Below are positions 63,761 through 64,000 of a stretch of 64,000 bases of DNA, piece after piece. The DNA lies in assembly GCF_022682495.2 (NCBI RefSeq), contig NC_071389.1:12639199-12703198 (forward strand). Reading direction: 5' to 3'. The stretch's first letter is position 1; each line of letters begins with the position of its first letter. A program made the position numbers and the translations under genes. Below the pieces are notes generated by a model, which did no database searches, was not told the origin of the DNA, and saw only the letters and a program-made list of their open reading frames with translations. This DNA comes from Desmodus rotundus. Its lineage: Eukaryota; Chordata; Mammalia; Chiroptera; Phyllostomidae.

Positions 63761-64000
63761 GGTAGACAGTCCTGCAGGAAGCTTAGGGCAAGGTGGCACA
63801 TTTCCAAGGTTGGCTCCCAAAACCCGTGCCCTGCACTTCCTCGCCTCCAGGCCCTTGTAGAGCCATTCTTTCTACCTGGGACACGCCCCCCACTTCTCCC
63901 GGCTCCTTTGCAGCCTAAAAGGCACTGTATCTTAAAAGCTTTTCCTGACTCCCACCTCTTCCAAGTCTAAGCCCCCCCCCCCCCCCGCCCCCGTGTGACT

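Larger units (their letters stand above)
63049..64000. other. RAP1GAP: RAP1GAP intron, continuing beyond the window
   Basis: Contains a VES SINE, a MIR trace at about 63,470-63,540, a G-rich repeat at 63,717-63,760 and a C-run near 63,972-63,984. The next upstream RAP1GAP exon was not found before the window end. Confidence 0.7.

Overview
This window is mammalian nuclear DNA, most likely from an echolocating (yangochiropteran-type) bat. The clue is a set of tRNA-derived SINEs that open with 'ccctggctggtgtggctcag' or its complement and carry the pyrimidine-rich tail of the bat VES family. Seven copies or fragments are present and several keep target-site duplications. Older eutherian repeats (MIR, MER5, ancient L1) fill much of the remaining non-coding DNA. 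Gene order matches human chromosome 1p36.12: ALPL on the plus strand converging on RAP1GAP on the minus strand.

Positions 1-18,812 are ALPL 5' flank and/or intron 1. No ALPL leader exon could be identified. The stretch holds ancient repeats, four VES SINEs between 10.2 and 19.5 kb (the last just inside intron 2), and a broken retrocopy of RPL12 at 6.77-7.32 kb. It also holds a 40-codon open frame at 12,958-13,080 with an ideal start context, about 95% G/C at third codon positions, a single membrane segment and a consensus splice donor at its end. I do not recognise this frame and consider it the most interesting item here.

Positions 18,813-37,950 hold ALPL exons 2-12. The exon lengths (61 coding nt, then 120, 116, 175, 176, 144, 70, 135, 192, 120, 266) sum to 1,575 nt. 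They encode a complete 524-residue tissue-nonspecific alkaline phosphatase with every metal ligand and the nucleophilic serine intact. Intron 6 appears to use a GC donor instead of GT.

Positions 37,960-50,490 are intergenic between the two converging genes. They contain old repeats, an unclassified repeat present as an inverted pair, a palindromic DNA transposon with perfectly matched 37-bp arms, and CTCF-type motifs.

Positions 50,495-63,048 hold the 3' part of RAP1GAP on the minus strand: eleven constitutive coding exons (382 codons, equivalent to human residues 282-663, with the catalytic Asn290), one 78-nt in-frame cassette exon that looks like a diverged tandem copy of its neighbour, and a separate 3'UTR exon. 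The 5' half of RAP1GAP lies beyond the window. The long open frames inside RAP1GAP introns arise from pyrimidine-rich sequence and an 81-bp minisatellite, not from genes.

The two genes are not functionally linked. ALPL is a GPI-anchored ectoenzyme that hydrolyses pyrophosphate and pyridoxal phosphate; RAP1GAP is a cytosolic GTPase-activating protein that switches off Rap1.
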